Shown in pieces: positions 27,947 through 36,472 of a stretch of DNA of 64,000 bases. Under the pieces are notes generated by a model. The model worked only from the letters and a program-made list of their open reading frames with translations. It searched no databases and was not told where the DNA came from. Both the position numbers and the translations under genes were made by a program. Positions within the stretch are counted from its first letter, which is position 1, and each line of letters starts with the position of its first letter. Source of the DNA: Leucobacter viscericola (GTDB taxonomy: Bacteria; Actinomycetota; Actinomycetes; Actinomycetales; Microbacteriaceae); the NCBI RefSeq assembly GCF_011299575.1, contig NZ_CP049863.1, positions 2,046,001 to 2,110,000 on the forward strand. Direction: 5' to 3'.

Positions 27947-30900
27947 TTACGTTGGGGCGCTGACTATGCGTTGATCGCGCCTCTGCAGTCCGGCCCGGAT
28001 CCTACTTGTGCACCCCGCAAAGTTGGGTGTCGGTTCTGCTCTTCCCAACCTGCGCCTACGACTCAGCAGCCCCAACCCGACGGCAAGAGCGACAAACGCC
28101 ACGAGCGGTGCGGCATTCCCCCCGCTCCCCGTGTTGACCAGCGGCGGCGTGTAGGGCGGTGTTGGCGGAACCGGCGGTGGAACCGGCGGACCGCTGACCA
28201 CGGTCGAGGCCGTGGACCTGTTGTCAGCCAGGTTTGGATCCGCGCTTGCCGAAGTCACCATCGCCGTATTCGACAGCGTGCCCGGCATCTCCAGCGTTGA
28301 GCCAAGCACCAGCGTTTTGCTCGCGCCAGCTGGCAGGGTGCCCACAAACCAGGTGAGTGAGGTCGTCGCATAGTTACCGACCGCGGAGCGCCCCGTGCGC
28401 ACCGCCACCCCATCACCTGCGAGATCCATAACCGCCACAGACAGAGCGGCATCGGGTCCGTTGTTGCGCACAGTGATCGTGTAATCGTTGTGGGCACCGA
28501 CCTGGGCCTCAGCCAGCTCGGACGACTTCACGATGCTGAGGTCGGCTATCGAATCAACCGCCGCGGAAGCCGTGGCCACATTGTTGTCAGGGTTCGGATC
28601 GTCTCGCGTGTCAACGGCCACCGTGTTGGAAACGGACTCCTCCGCATAATCGGGGGCGAGTGTGCTCTCGACGTCGATAACCCAGCTGGCACCAACAGCG
28701 AGTGTCGGAATCCGGCAGGCCGCAAGTGGTCCCGCGCTTACACACCGCCCAGCCTCGGTGTTGACTGTCGGCGACCGCAGCCAGAGGTTGGCCTCTCGCA
28801 CGGTCGGAGCGATAGCGACATCGGGTCCGTTATTGGTCACGGTGATTCTGGAGGTAACGGTGTCACCCGGGTGCACTGGAGAGGCCAGTATTTGCTTCGA
28901 CACCACCAGGTCGCTGCTCCGTTCGATGGGCAGGACGACTGTGGCGACGTTGTTCCCCGGCGTTGGATCGGGCACCGGCGAACTCACACTCGCCGTGTTT
29001 CCGATTTCGGAAAGCGCAGTGTCGCTTGAAAGCCGCGCAGCAACAGTGACGGTTCTGTTCTCCCCCGGAGCAATACTCGACCAGTAGCAGGACGATGTGT
29101 CGCACACCGCGCCGTCGCTCCCCGTCATGCTGAGAATCGTCAGATCGGGATCAGGGACCTCTTCGACCGTTGCGTTCACCGCTGGCGCAGGTCCGATGTT
29201 GCTCAGCGTCAGCGTGTATTCCGTCTCGGCACCCGGGGTGAGCGTTGCATCGGCTGCGGTCTTGCTCAATTGAAGGTCAGCCGTGTTCGGCACGTTAAAC
29301 GAAACCGACGCGGTGTTGTTTTCAGGGTTAGGATCTGGCGTCGCGGCTGCCACGGTCGCACTATTTTGCACGAGCGGCTCGGCGAGCACGGGGTCTGCGA
29401 CCACACGGATGCTCGCGTTGCGCGCATCCCCCGCCGCGAGCGACTCGAGTGAGCAAAGAACACTCGTCGCGCGAATCGCGCAGTCACCACCCTCAATGGT
29501 CGCCTCAAGCACGGTGGTTCCGGGATCAATCCCGTCGAGCAACGTCACCTGACGCGCCGTAGAGGGGCCGGCGTTGCTCACAACCAGGTCGTAGGTGATC
29601 TCGTCACCGGGCAGAGGGTTCGCGGGCGTAAATGTCTTGGTGACGGCGACATCCGCACTTGTGGTGATGGGGACCGTAGCTGTTGAGGTGTTATCGCTCG
29701 GATCGATCTCGTGTGTCGAGGACGTCACAACCGCGGTATTTGACGCGGCCTCGGCAGTGGTGTCGCTATCAAGCTGAGTCGTCACCATGAGCGTGCGGGA
29801 TTCACCGGGCAGTACTGAACCGAGCGAACACACGTTGACGTCCAGTTGAAGTGGGCAGTCCAGATCGACCCCGTTCTCCTTCACATCCAGAACCGGCCCA
29901 TCGTGGCTGAGCTCACTCAAAGTGACGTCTTCAGCAAGGTCAGGGCCCTTATTTGTTACGCTCACCGCCCACGTAATTGGCTGCCCCGCGACCGCTCTGG
30001 CCGGCGACGACTTCAAGACCTCGAGATCCGCCGCGGCAGCCACCTCATCTCGCACAGGGTCGGTCACCGATTGTTTGGTCAGGCCGTCAATCGGATCTTG
30101 ATAGCTCACGGTGGCGCTGTTCGTCACGTTTGTACTCGCCGCTGCCGCAGTTACGGTCGCCCGAAATGTAAATCGCACGGTTTCACCCGGCGGAAGTGAT
30201 CCACCCTTTGTTGCGTTCGCCCCGAGCCCTAGCCGGAACGTGATCTTGTTGGTGGCGGAATCGTACTCGGCTTGATCGTCCCCTGAAGCATCGCTGTACT
30301 TGTGAGAGCCGTCCAGCCCGGCAGAGGACATGCTCCCGGGCAGGTATTCAAGCCCGGGCTGCAGCGTGTCGGTCATGGCCGCTATTTGAGCTGAGCTGCC
30401 ACCCTGATTGTTCATCAACACGGTGTATTCCATGGTGCTGCCCACCACAACAGGAGCACCCGAAACGACCGTGGAGGTTTTGGTCGCCACAACACACGGT
30501 GCGGTTCCGAAGCTAATCGCATCGAGAAAGTTGCCCTGCGATGGGTTACCCGAACCCGAGGAGATGGCCTCAAACCCAAACCGAGTCTGGGTCTGCCCCG
30601 CGGGCACCACATACGATCCTGAGCGCTCGACCCAACCGTCGGCCACATTGTCACCGAAACGACTGAGTTCGGTCAGGGTTGTTCCCGGCACTCCTGCCTC
30701 TACCGCCATGACATCGGTTCCCGAACGAGCGCGATGCATAAGGGACCAGTGAATCACCTGCCCCGGTGTTGTGGCCACATCCTGCGACAACATACTCGCC
30801 GAGAATGCATTGAGCTCAGCGAACTGCGTGCCTGCCGCCGCGGGAACCCCGTTGAAGCCGCTGCTCCAGATCTCGATCATTCCCTTGGAGTCGGTGGTGT

Positions 30901-31129
30901 CCCAACCGGGAACGGCGGATGCGGCTAGGGTTCTATACTTTCCTGCCGGAATTGTGGGTTGTTCGAAGCCCGCGTTTACCAGGGCCACGTCCGGGGGGCC
31001 ACAGGTCGTCGCCGCGTCTGCGGGCGCAATGGATCCCACCGGAAGCGGTCCCAACACAAACGTGGCCAGCAGCATCGTGCCGGCGACTGCTCCCGCCAGA
31101 ACTCTCCGCGCTCCCCCGTGCAGACTCAT
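27947..31129 (-). CDS. Surface protein with N-terminal jelly-roll-like domain, DUF11 repeats and LVNTG signal
   Basis: 1060 residues. The ATG at 31129 has a GGGAG site and begins a signal peptide ending PADAA (about residue 40). Residues ~42-210 look like a jelly-roll carbohydrate-binding-like domain of the DUF642/CBM type (NAGFEQP, VPGWDTTDSKGMIEIWS, GTQFAELNA). About six DUF11-like repeats follow. A Pro-rich stretch precedes LVNTG, a hydrophobic helix and RRRR, but the frame then continues for about 35 residues, unusual for a sorting signal. It is first in an operon with the 2776-residue protein. Glycan binding is inferred from fold resemblance only. Confidence 0.82.
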   Translation of the reverse strand: MSLHGGARRVLAGAVAGTMLLATFVLGPLPVGSIAPADAATTCGPPDVALVNAGFEQPTIPAGKYRTLAASAVPGWDTTDSKGMIEIWSSGFNGVPAAAGTQFAELNAFSASMLSQDVATTPGQVIHWSLMHRARSGTDVMAVEAGVPGTTLTELSRFGDNVADGWVERSGSYVVPAGQTQTRFGFEAISSGSGNPSQGNFLDAISFGTAPCVVATKTSTVVSGAPVVVGSTMEYTVLMNNQGGSSAQIAAMTDTLQPGLEYLPGSMSSAGLDGSHKYSDASGDDQAEYDSATNKITFRLGLGANATKGGSLPPGETVRFTFRATVTAAAASTNVTNSATVSYQDPIDGLTKQSVTDPVRDEVAAAADLEVLKSSPARAVAGQPITWAVSVTNKGPDLAEDVTLSELSHDGPVLDVKENGVDLDCPLQLDVNVCSLGSVLPGESRTLMVTTQLDSDTTAEAASNTAVVTSSTHEIDPSDNTSTATVPITTSADVAVTKTFTPANPLPGDEITYDLVVSNAGPSTARQVTLLDGIDPGTTVLEATIEGGDCAIRATSVLCSLESLAAGDARNASIRVVADPVLAEPLVQNSATVAAATPDPNPENNTASVSFNVPNTADLQLSKTAADATLTPGAETEYTLTLSNIGPAPAVNATVEEVPDPDLTILSMTGSDGAVCDTSSCYWSSIAPGENRTVTVAARLSSDTALSEIGNTASVSSPVPDPTPGNNVATVVLPIERSSDLVVSKQILASPVHPGDTVTSRITVTNNGPDVAIAPTVREANLWLRSPTVNTEAGRCVSAGPLAACRIPTLAVGASWVIDVESTLAPDYAEESVSNTVAVDTRDDPNPDNNVATASAAVDSIADLSIVKSSELAEAQVGAHNDYTITVRNNGPDAALSVAVMDLAGDGVAVRTGRSAVGNYATTSLTWFVGTLPAGASKTLVLGSTLEMPGTLSNTAMVTSASADPNLADNRSTASTVVSGPPVPPPVPPTPPYTPPLVNTGSGGNAAPLVAFVALAVGLGLLSRRRRLGRAEPTPNFAGCTSRIRAGLQRRDQRIVSAPT

Positions 31130-31564
31130 TCAAACTCCCTTGTATCGCGAGCCCAAACCGCGAAACGAATTTGGGCGTACTGCTCACGACACTAGTGTGC
31201 AACAGCCTCTTTCAACACCCCCCTTGACCCTGATCGTTACGGCGGGTGAAGGCGGTGCGTCCAAAAGATCAAAGGCACCTATCCCTGGGGTCGAGCCCAC
31301 CCAGACTCAAAGCTGACTCCCACCTCAAACTCCTAATTTGCGCCACTCGAGGTGCAGAACTCGCCACCGGTTTGAGTTGCCTGCACGTGTCGGCGAGGCT
31401 GAAAGAATTCAGCATCGATTCACAGAAGTGGGGTTTGTGCATTTAGGCGTAGGGGTCGAAGCGGCCGTGGCGCGCTCACCTAGCGGTTGCAAGAATCCGA
31501 AACAAACGGTCGTCCTCCCCGGCGACTGCTCTGAATCGCGCATAGCGATATTAAGGAAGATAAA
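31130..31564. other. Divergent promoter region between surface-protein genes
   Basis: 435 bases between a leftward and a rightward surface-protein gene. No gene is supported. It must contain both promoters, but I cannot identify -35/-10 elements with confidence. AAGGAAGA at its right edge is the ribosome site of the TTG-initiated gene at 31565. Confidence 0.45.
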
Positions 31565-33370
31565 TTGACGACCAAATCAGCGAAACTCAGGTGGGTGAGC
31601 CTCTTGGCGGCCTCCCTGGTTGTACTCGCCCCCACCGCGGCAACCGCCGCGCCCCTGCCCGAGAGCGACACGTACGTGCGTGACGCTGTTCTCAACCCGA
31701 CGCTCATCACGACGAGCTCGGCGCCTATGGAACTGACCTACACGTACGGTGCCAGCGATCAGAAATCCTCAGTGGTTTCATTCGATATCGCATCCCCGCT
31801 CGTGTACAGCGAGGCTTCGATCAAGCTTGAGGCTGCAAACATGAAGCCTGGCACTCTGCAGATCACCCTCGAGGGCCGCGCCTTCAACACCGACACCGAT
31901 GGCGATACGTGGGACGGAAGCGTCTACCACGTGAGTTACGAGACCATTGCAGAAGCCGGAGCGCACGAGTACCCCTCGACGCTCTACTTTGAAACGTCGC
32001 GATTCCGGCACGATAGCCGCTTGAGCGACCTGCCCGTGAAGATCATGAACGACGGCGAGCTCACCGACACCAAGCTGGTCAACGTTAAGGAGCCGAGCAC
32101 AGCGCCCACCGTCATCAATACCTCGGTCGACAACGGTAAGTATGACTCGACCCGCGCCGAATACGACGCGGCCACTTCGGCAGAGACCCGGCTCGACACC
32201 TCCTTCAACAAGAAGATGGGTATCGGCACGATTGACCTCACCAACCCCGAGCTGAACATCGTCCGCACCAGCATCAACGGCGCAGTGATGAGTGATCACG
32301 ATGGCCCCACGGGCGTCAACTTTGACGCCACCCTGCCCGCTCTGAACACCGTCTACAACTCGGCAACTCCAACCGGCGGCATGGCCGACACCCCTTCCGG
32401 TCTCATTTTCGCGGCACAGAAGCTCGACCTGACCCAGCCCGGGTTCCCCAATATTCCGGGTGTTAACGTCGTTTCTGCGCAGTTTACTGAGGTGGGCGGT
32501 GCGTACGGCGATCCGCTGGGAGACCACGAGGTGCGAATTTCGAAGGATCCGGCCACACAGCGAACCCACATCGAGTACCACGTCAACAGCTTGCCTCGCG
32601 ACGAGAAGCTCTTCCTGGTGTACTACCAAAACGTCGAGACGATCCCTACGCCCACCGGCGACTACCCCGAGTTCGTTGGTAACGCAGCAGTGACGTGGGA
32701 TCAGCAGACCGCCGATGCACCCAACAAGATTGGCACCTGGCAGACCCCCTACGCAATCGCCGCCGCCGCGGTGAACACTGTGAAGTCTGTCGACAAGACG
32801 GCAATCCACCCGGGTGACTCCCTCTCGTACACGTTCGACATCAATGCCACAAAGGACTCTGCCTCCTTCTGGATCGCCGACAACGTTGATGCCCGAGTAC
32901 CCCTGCAGGCCGACACCGCGACATCGACGAACAGCAAGTGTGTGCCGTCGGTTGACGCAGCTGAGAACCTCTTGCGCGTGGACTGCGACGCACTTGCGGT
33001 CGGAGAGTCCGCAAAGATCACTGTGGGAGTGGACACCACCGGCACCCACGATGGTGACAAGATCGACAACACCTACTACCTGGGCACCGATCTTGGTTAC
33101 CTGAAGGGTAACGACGTGAGCACCGTGGTGACGGAGTCGGTAACGCCTCCGCCCGTCGACCCGACTGATCCGACCGTGGACCCCTCTAACGGCCCTCAGC
33201 CAACGGATCCAACCAACGGAACGACATCAGACAACGCTAATCAGCCTGAGGCCGCACTGGCGACAACCGGCGCAGATCTTCTGCCTCTCGGCATCGCCGC
33301 AGCAACGGCCCTGCTGCTGGGCGGGGGCCTGCTGCTGTTCCGCCGGCTAACCGTTACTCACAAGCAGTAG
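31565..33370 (+). CDS. LATTG-anchored surface protein, TTG start
   Basis: 601 residues. It begins with TTG, supported by AAGGAAGA 6 bases upstream and a clear signal peptide (basic start, hydrophobic core, cleavage near AATAA). The body is a long beta-rich region without a recognised name, followed near residues 395-510 by one DUF11-like domain (KTAIHPGDSLSYTF, LRVDCDALAVGES). A Pro/Thr/Asp-rich spacer leads to LATTG, a hydrophobic helix and a short basic tail. It is divergent from the operon encoding the two larger proteins and is followed by a strong terminator. LATTG fits class E sortase preference. Confidence 0.83.
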   Translation: MTTKSAKLRWVSLLAASLVVLAPTAATAAPLPESDTYVRDAVLNPTLITTSSAPMELTYTYGASDQKSSVVSFDIASPLVYSEASIKLEAANMKPGTLQITLEGRAFNTDTDGDTWDGSVYHVSYETIAEAGAHEYPSTLYFETSRFRHDSRLSDLPVKIMNDGELTDTKLVNVKEPSTAPTVINTSVDNGKYDSTRAEYDAATSAETRLDTSFNKKMGIGTIDLTNPELNIVRTSINGAVMSDHDGPTGVNFDATLPALNTVYNSATPTGGMADTPSGLIFAAQKLDLTQPGFPNIPGVNVVSAQFTEVGGAYGDPLGDHEVRISKDPATQRTHIEYHVNSLPRDEKLFLVYYQNVETIPTPTGDYPEFVGNAAVTWDQQTADAPNKIGTWQTPYAIAAAAVNTVKSVDKTAIHPGDSLSYTFDINATKDSASFWIADNVDARVPLQADTATSTNSKCVPSVDAAENLLRVDCDALAVGESAKITVGVDTTGTHDGDKIDNTYYLGTDLGYLKGNDVSTVVTESVTPPPVDPTDPTVDPSNGPQPTDPTNGTTSDNANQPEAALATTGADLLPLGIAAATALLLGGGLLLFRRLTVTHKQ

Positions 33371-33391
33371 TACCGGCTTCGCAACACACTC

Positions 33392-33431
33392 ACGGCCCCG
33401 CAGCTCCGTTTCGACGGTGCTGCGGGGCCGT
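33392..33431. terminator. Bidirectional terminator hairpin
   Basis: CGGCCCCGCAGC (33393-33404) pairs perfectly with GCTGCGGGGCCG (33419-33430), extended by one A-T pair, with a 14-base loop, followed by TTGGTGTTTC. It lies between the convergent LATTG surface protein and lipoprotein genes. Confidence 0.8.
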
Positions 33432-33459
33432 TGGTGTTTCGTCTTCCGGCCGCCCTACC

Positions 33460-34185
33460 CTAGCTGGCCGCAACCTCCACGGTGCCGTCGAGGTTATCGC
33501 CGACGAGCTTGAGGGTGAACGCACCGTCGTCGTCAACTGAGCCCTTGTCAAATGTGATGAGCGTCACGCGCGGAGCCATGTCTGCGGTGCAGACCTTGGT
33601 CTTGTCGGTCACAAACGTCACCGTGCCGCTGTTCCCGGATCCTGACAGCGATTCCACGACCGGCGGGCAGCCTGACGAACCCCAGGTCAGCAACACGAGA
33701 GTGTCGTCGTCGATCCAGCTGGCAGACGGCTTGTTGTCAGTCGGAGTTCCAGGGGTACCGGTGATCGATGTGCCGTCGATCTCAATGGTGCCGACCCTGT
33801 CGCCATACGTCACCTGGAGCGTGACGTCTTTTGTGGGGTCCACGCCAGAGGGGAGCTCTCCCGCACTGGCTCGCGGCACCAAGTCCATAGTGCAGACTGA
33901 ATCGCTGGCAGGATCGACCAGCGTTACTGCAACCGTTTGTCCCTTGGCGGTTGCGGATTTCACCTGCGGAATACAGGTCGACGATCCCTGAGTGGTCACA
34001 ACGAACATGCGACCGTTGTCGAGCAGCGCACCCGCCATCTCGTCAATGTCGTGGTCGCCCGAGCCCTCGGTGGGCGAGGGAGAGGCGGTCGGCGACTCGG
34101 CTTTCGGAGCGGCTGCACAGCCAGCGAAAAGCAGTGCCGCAGCAAAAGCAGACAGAACAGCGACGGTGCGTTTGGTAGCTCTCAT
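33460..34185 (-). CDS. Lipoprotein with two internal repeats
   Basis: 241 residues with a lipoprotein signal peptide whose lipobox LFAGC places the lipidated cysteine at residue 23. A Ser/Pro/Thr linker follows, then two related units of about 80 residues, each with the pattern SxCxPxV ... VCTxDxxPR and a closing GTxEI/V strand, so each probably holds one disulfide. Function unknown. It lies 41 bases after the second camelysin-like gene in the same direction and may be the last gene of that operon, which would place it with the extracellular matrix functions. Confidence 0.75.
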   Translation of the reverse strand: MRATKRTVAVLSAFAAALLFAGCAAAPKAESPTASPSPTEGSGDHDIDEMAGALLDNGRMFVVTTQGSSTCIPQVKSATAKGQTVAVTLVDPASDSVCTMDLVPRASAGELPSGVDPTKDVTLQVTYGDRVGTIEIDGTSITGTPGTPTDNKPSASWIDDDTLVLLTWGSSGCPPVVESLSGSGNSGTVTFVTDKTKVCTADMAPRVTLITFDKGSVDDDGAFTLKLVGDNLDGTVEVAAS

Positions 34186-34226
34186 GTCAAGAGAATAGCG
34201 CGTGAAAGGTGACAGGCGGGAGTGAA

Positions 34227-34778
34227 TTAGGGCTGCGTTTGGGTAACGGTGAACTTCATGTTGTTCAGAGTGACGCTTCCCCGCATTGACGTGTTGTCAG
34301 TGGCTGGTGCGTTACCGCCTGGCCAGGTCACTGTCGTTGTGACGCGGATGGTCTGGGATCCCGGTTTCGCGGTGAATGCGGCGCTGGTGCGCCCGTCAAC
34401 TGTGACGCTTGCTGATTTCGTCAGGCGTGCGGCGAGCGCAACATCCTCTGCCTTGGCGGGATTGGCCGGGCTGATTGACGCGGGGTCGAGGGCGAGCGTT
34501 CCCTGCAGGTTGTCGCCCCTTGCAGTGAGATCCATTGTGGTCTCGTAGGTGAGCGTGTCGCCTGGTGCGACGCGGAAGGTGTCGAGAGTAACGGTGGTGC
34601 CCGTCTGATCCGTCCACGTTCCCGCGGAGGGCGCGGTGAGGCTGAGGTCACCTGCGCTAATAGTTGTTGTAACGGAAGCAAAGGCTCCACTGTTCCAGGC
34701 GGCAAGTGTGCCGCCGCCGCCGAGCAGGAGGGCCGTGCCGGCAGCTGCAGCAATAAGACTCTTGGTGAGCTTCTTCAT
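34227..34778 (-). CDS. TasA/camelysin-like secreted protein with alternate signal peptide (second copy)
   Basis: 183 residues. MKKLTKSLIAAAAGTALLLGGGGTLAAWN is the type of signal processed by SipW (actinobacterial alternate signal-mediated exported protein), and the remainder is a compact beta-rich domain (SVTTTISAGDLSL, RVAPGDTLTYETT). It is clearly paralogous to the protein at 35485-36024. It starts 5 bases after the sipW gene, with the ribosome site inside the sipW end. TasA family members form extracellular fibres in Bacillus; fibre formation here is an inference. Confidence 0.83.
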   Translation of the reverse strand: MKKLTKSLIAAAAGTALLLGGGGTLAAWNSGAFASVTTTISAGDLSLTAPSAGTWTDQTGTTVTLDTFRVAPGDTLTYETTMDLTARGDNLQGTLALDPASISPANPAKAEDVALAARLTKSASVTVDGRTSAAFTAKPGSQTIRVTTTVTWPGGNAPATDNTSMRGSVTLNNMKFTVTQTQP

Positions 34779-34783
34779 GGTGC

Positions 34784-35413
34784 TTAGGCGTCCTCTCGCG
34801 ATTGCGTTTCGGCTGCAAGTTCCGTGCGTTTGCGACGCCGGCGATCTACAGCGGCCCTAGCGAGTGTGATCGCGGCGTAGAGAAACAGCCCGCCGGCAAT
34901 TACAGGAACGAGGAGAGCGCGAAGTTCTCCGTTGAGTGCGTTCTGCACCCAACCCAGACCGGGAACCGCGTAGAGCAGCTTTCCCTTGAGCTGGACCTCA
35001 CGGACGGGTTGAGGATCAGGCTCGGGGTTGTTGTCCCCCTGCGTTCGGAAGACGTGCTCTCCTGTGGCGTTTACCGCAACCTCGATGACGCGGTGCGTGA
35101 CGACTGCGGGTTTACCCGAGTGCAGCTGGAAGGTGACCACATCACCGACAAGGATGTCTTCCGCGGGGGTGGGTTGCACAACCACGAGGGTGCCGGGCGG
35201 GTAGGTCGGTTCCATCGAAGACGTAAGAACCGCGAGGGGTGTGGCCCCGATCACCGCGGGAACCGCGATGGTGGCGCCCGCGACCAGCAGAAGCCCCACC
35301 AACACGAGCATGCCGAGCGTGCTGCCCACAAACCTCAGCGACCGGCGAAACACACCGGCAGTCGGGGCTTCCGTTACAGGGCTAGCGGTTGCGGAAATCG
35401 CAAGCGTTGTCAT
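34784..35413 (-). CDS. sipW: SipW-type (ER-type) signal peptidase I
   Basis: 209 residues. The ATG at 35413 has GAAGGGAAAC 8 bases upstream and is preferred over 35443. A membrane helix at about residues 33-56 is followed by the catalytic serine in SSMEPT (Ser66). The general base is His107 in VVTHRV rather than lysine, the mark of the ER/archaeal/SipW branch, and GDNN supplies Asp127. A second helix lies near the C-terminus (about 170-190). It sits between two genes whose products carry SipW-type signal peptides, so these are almost certainly its substrates. Confidence 0.92.
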   Translation of the reverse strand: MTTLAISATASPVTEAPTAGVFRRSLRFVGSTLGMLVLVGLLLVAGATIAVPAVIGATPLAVLTSSMEPTYPPGTLVVVQPTPAEDILVGDVVTFQLHSGKPAVVTHRVIEVAVNATGEHVFRTQGDNNPEPDPQPVREVQLKGKLLYAVPGLGWVQNALNGELRALLVPVIAGGLFLYAAITLARAAVDRRRRKRTELAAETQSREDA

Positions 35414-35448
35414 CGATGTTTCCCTTCGGAGAATCAGAACCACGGGTT

Positions 35449-35478
35449 CCGGGTCGGGGGCGCGTGCCCCCGACCCGG
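35449..35478 (-). terminator. Hairpin between the first camelysin-like gene and sipW
   Basis: CCGGGTCGGGGGC (35449-35461) and GCCCCCGACCCGG (35466-35478) form a perfect 13-pair, GC-rich stem with a GCGT loop, 7 bases beyond the stop of the first camelysin-like gene. No U-run follows, so it may act as a partial terminator or mRNA stabiliser that makes the secreted protein more abundant than its peptidase. Confidence 0.7.
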
Positions 35479-35484
35479 TGAGGA

Positions 35485-36024
35485 TTAGGCCTGGGTAGCC
35501 GTGATAGCGAAGTCAGCGAGTGACACGCTGCCGAGCTTCGCGAGGTTGTCAGCTGCGGGGGTGCCCGACGGCCACTCGACCGTGACGGTGACGTCAATTG
35601 CCTGAGCGGTTCCGGTCGCGGTGAAGGTGCTTCCCGCTGCACCGTTGACCGTAAACGTAGCCGAGTCAGTGAGAAGGGCTGCGAGTTGGGTGTCGGCGGT
35701 GCCCGCGGTCGCCGGGGCGATGGAGGCCGAGCCGATGCCGATCGTACCTGTCAGGTTGTCACCGATCGCGGCGACATCGACCTTGGTCTTGTAGGTAAGG
35801 GTGTCACCGGGAACTGCGCGGAAGGCGGCAACGTCAACGGCTTTGCCGTTCTGATCTGTCCAGCTGCCGGCGGTTGCGTTCGACAGCGACAGGGTGCCAG
35901 CCGAGATCGTTCCGGTGGTGCCCGCATCGATGGTGTCGTTCCAGAACGCGAGGGTTCCAGCGCCACCCATGAGAAGGGCGATTCCGGCAGCGGCAGCAAT
36001 TGAGCTCTTGGTCAGCTTGTTCAT
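35485..36024 (-). CDS. TasA/camelysin-like secreted protein with alternate signal peptide (first copy)
   Basis: 179 residues from the ATG at 36024, which follows AAAGGAAAC; a longer frame to 36117 has no ribosome site. The signal peptide (MNKLTKSSIAAAAG, GGAGTLAFWN) is of the SipW-processed type. The mature domain parallels the second copy almost segment for segment (TISAGTLSL, AVPGDTLTYKT, NLTGTIGI). It is the first large gene of the operon copy1-sipW-copy2, preceded 120 bases upstream by a 15-codon reading frame. A fibre or matrix subunit is likely by analogy to TasA. Confidence 0.83.
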   Translation of the reverse strand: MNKLTKSSIAAAAGIALLMGGAGTLAFWNDTIDAGTTGTISAGTLSLSNATAGSWTDQNGKAVDVAAFRAVPGDTLTYKTKVDVAAIGDNLTGTIGIGSASIAPATAGTADTQLAALLTDSATFTVNGAAGSTFTATGTAQAIDVTVTVEWPSGTPAADNLAKLGSVSLADFAITATQA

Positions 36025-36144
36025 GTGGGTTTCCTTTGTTTGTGGTGATGGTGAAGCGGCTTTTTGGCGTGCTTCATTGAAGAGACGGGGAAGGAGGTGT
36101 CCGAGGCGCCCCGCCAAGATGTTGGTTGTAGAGATCGTGCTTGT

Positions 36145-36192
36145 TTAGGCGAAGCAGTTGCCACAAGCGATGGCCGTGCCCTTGGCTGGCAT
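36145..36192 (-). CDS. 15-residue cysteine-containing mini-ORF (MPAKGTAIACGNCFA)
   Basis: A short frame with a near-perfect ribosome binding site (AAGGAGG, 7 bases before the ATG), far better than those of most full-length genes in the window. The peptide MPAKGTAIACGNCFA ends ACGNCFA, with two cysteines three residues apart (CGNC). It lies 120 bases upstream of the first camelysin-like gene and 280 bases after the LuxR-type regulator. It could be a regulatory leader peptide, a secreted signal or a redox/metal-binding micropeptide. No family is known to me. Translation is inferred from the ribosome site alone. Confidence 0.5.
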   Translation of the reverse strand: MPAKGTAIACGNCFA

Positions 36193-36472
36193 GGTCTAAC
36201 CTCCTTATGGTTCGCTACTTTTGGGTACGCCAATACAGGCGAGAATTCATCACTCCCTCAAATTGAGTCAGAGCGGTGTTAGCGTGCTGTGCCGAGGCTG
36301 GTGGTCAGCTTCTGGCAACGAATAGGTTTCCCCCGAAACCTGATTCACATCGCCTAGTTGGCAATGGGGCTAACACAAATAATGATTCCAGCCCCGGCAA
36401 ACGAATTGGGGTGATACGTACTTATCTACGTAGTCCAACAACTCAAGTAAGTACGTTCAGCCGGAAAAGGCG

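Noticed and set aside
31778..33049. 423-codon antisense frame across the LATTG surface protein
   Set aside because: The opposite strand has a signal peptide, repeats and a sorting signal; the antisense product is compositionally odd and lacks a ribosome site.
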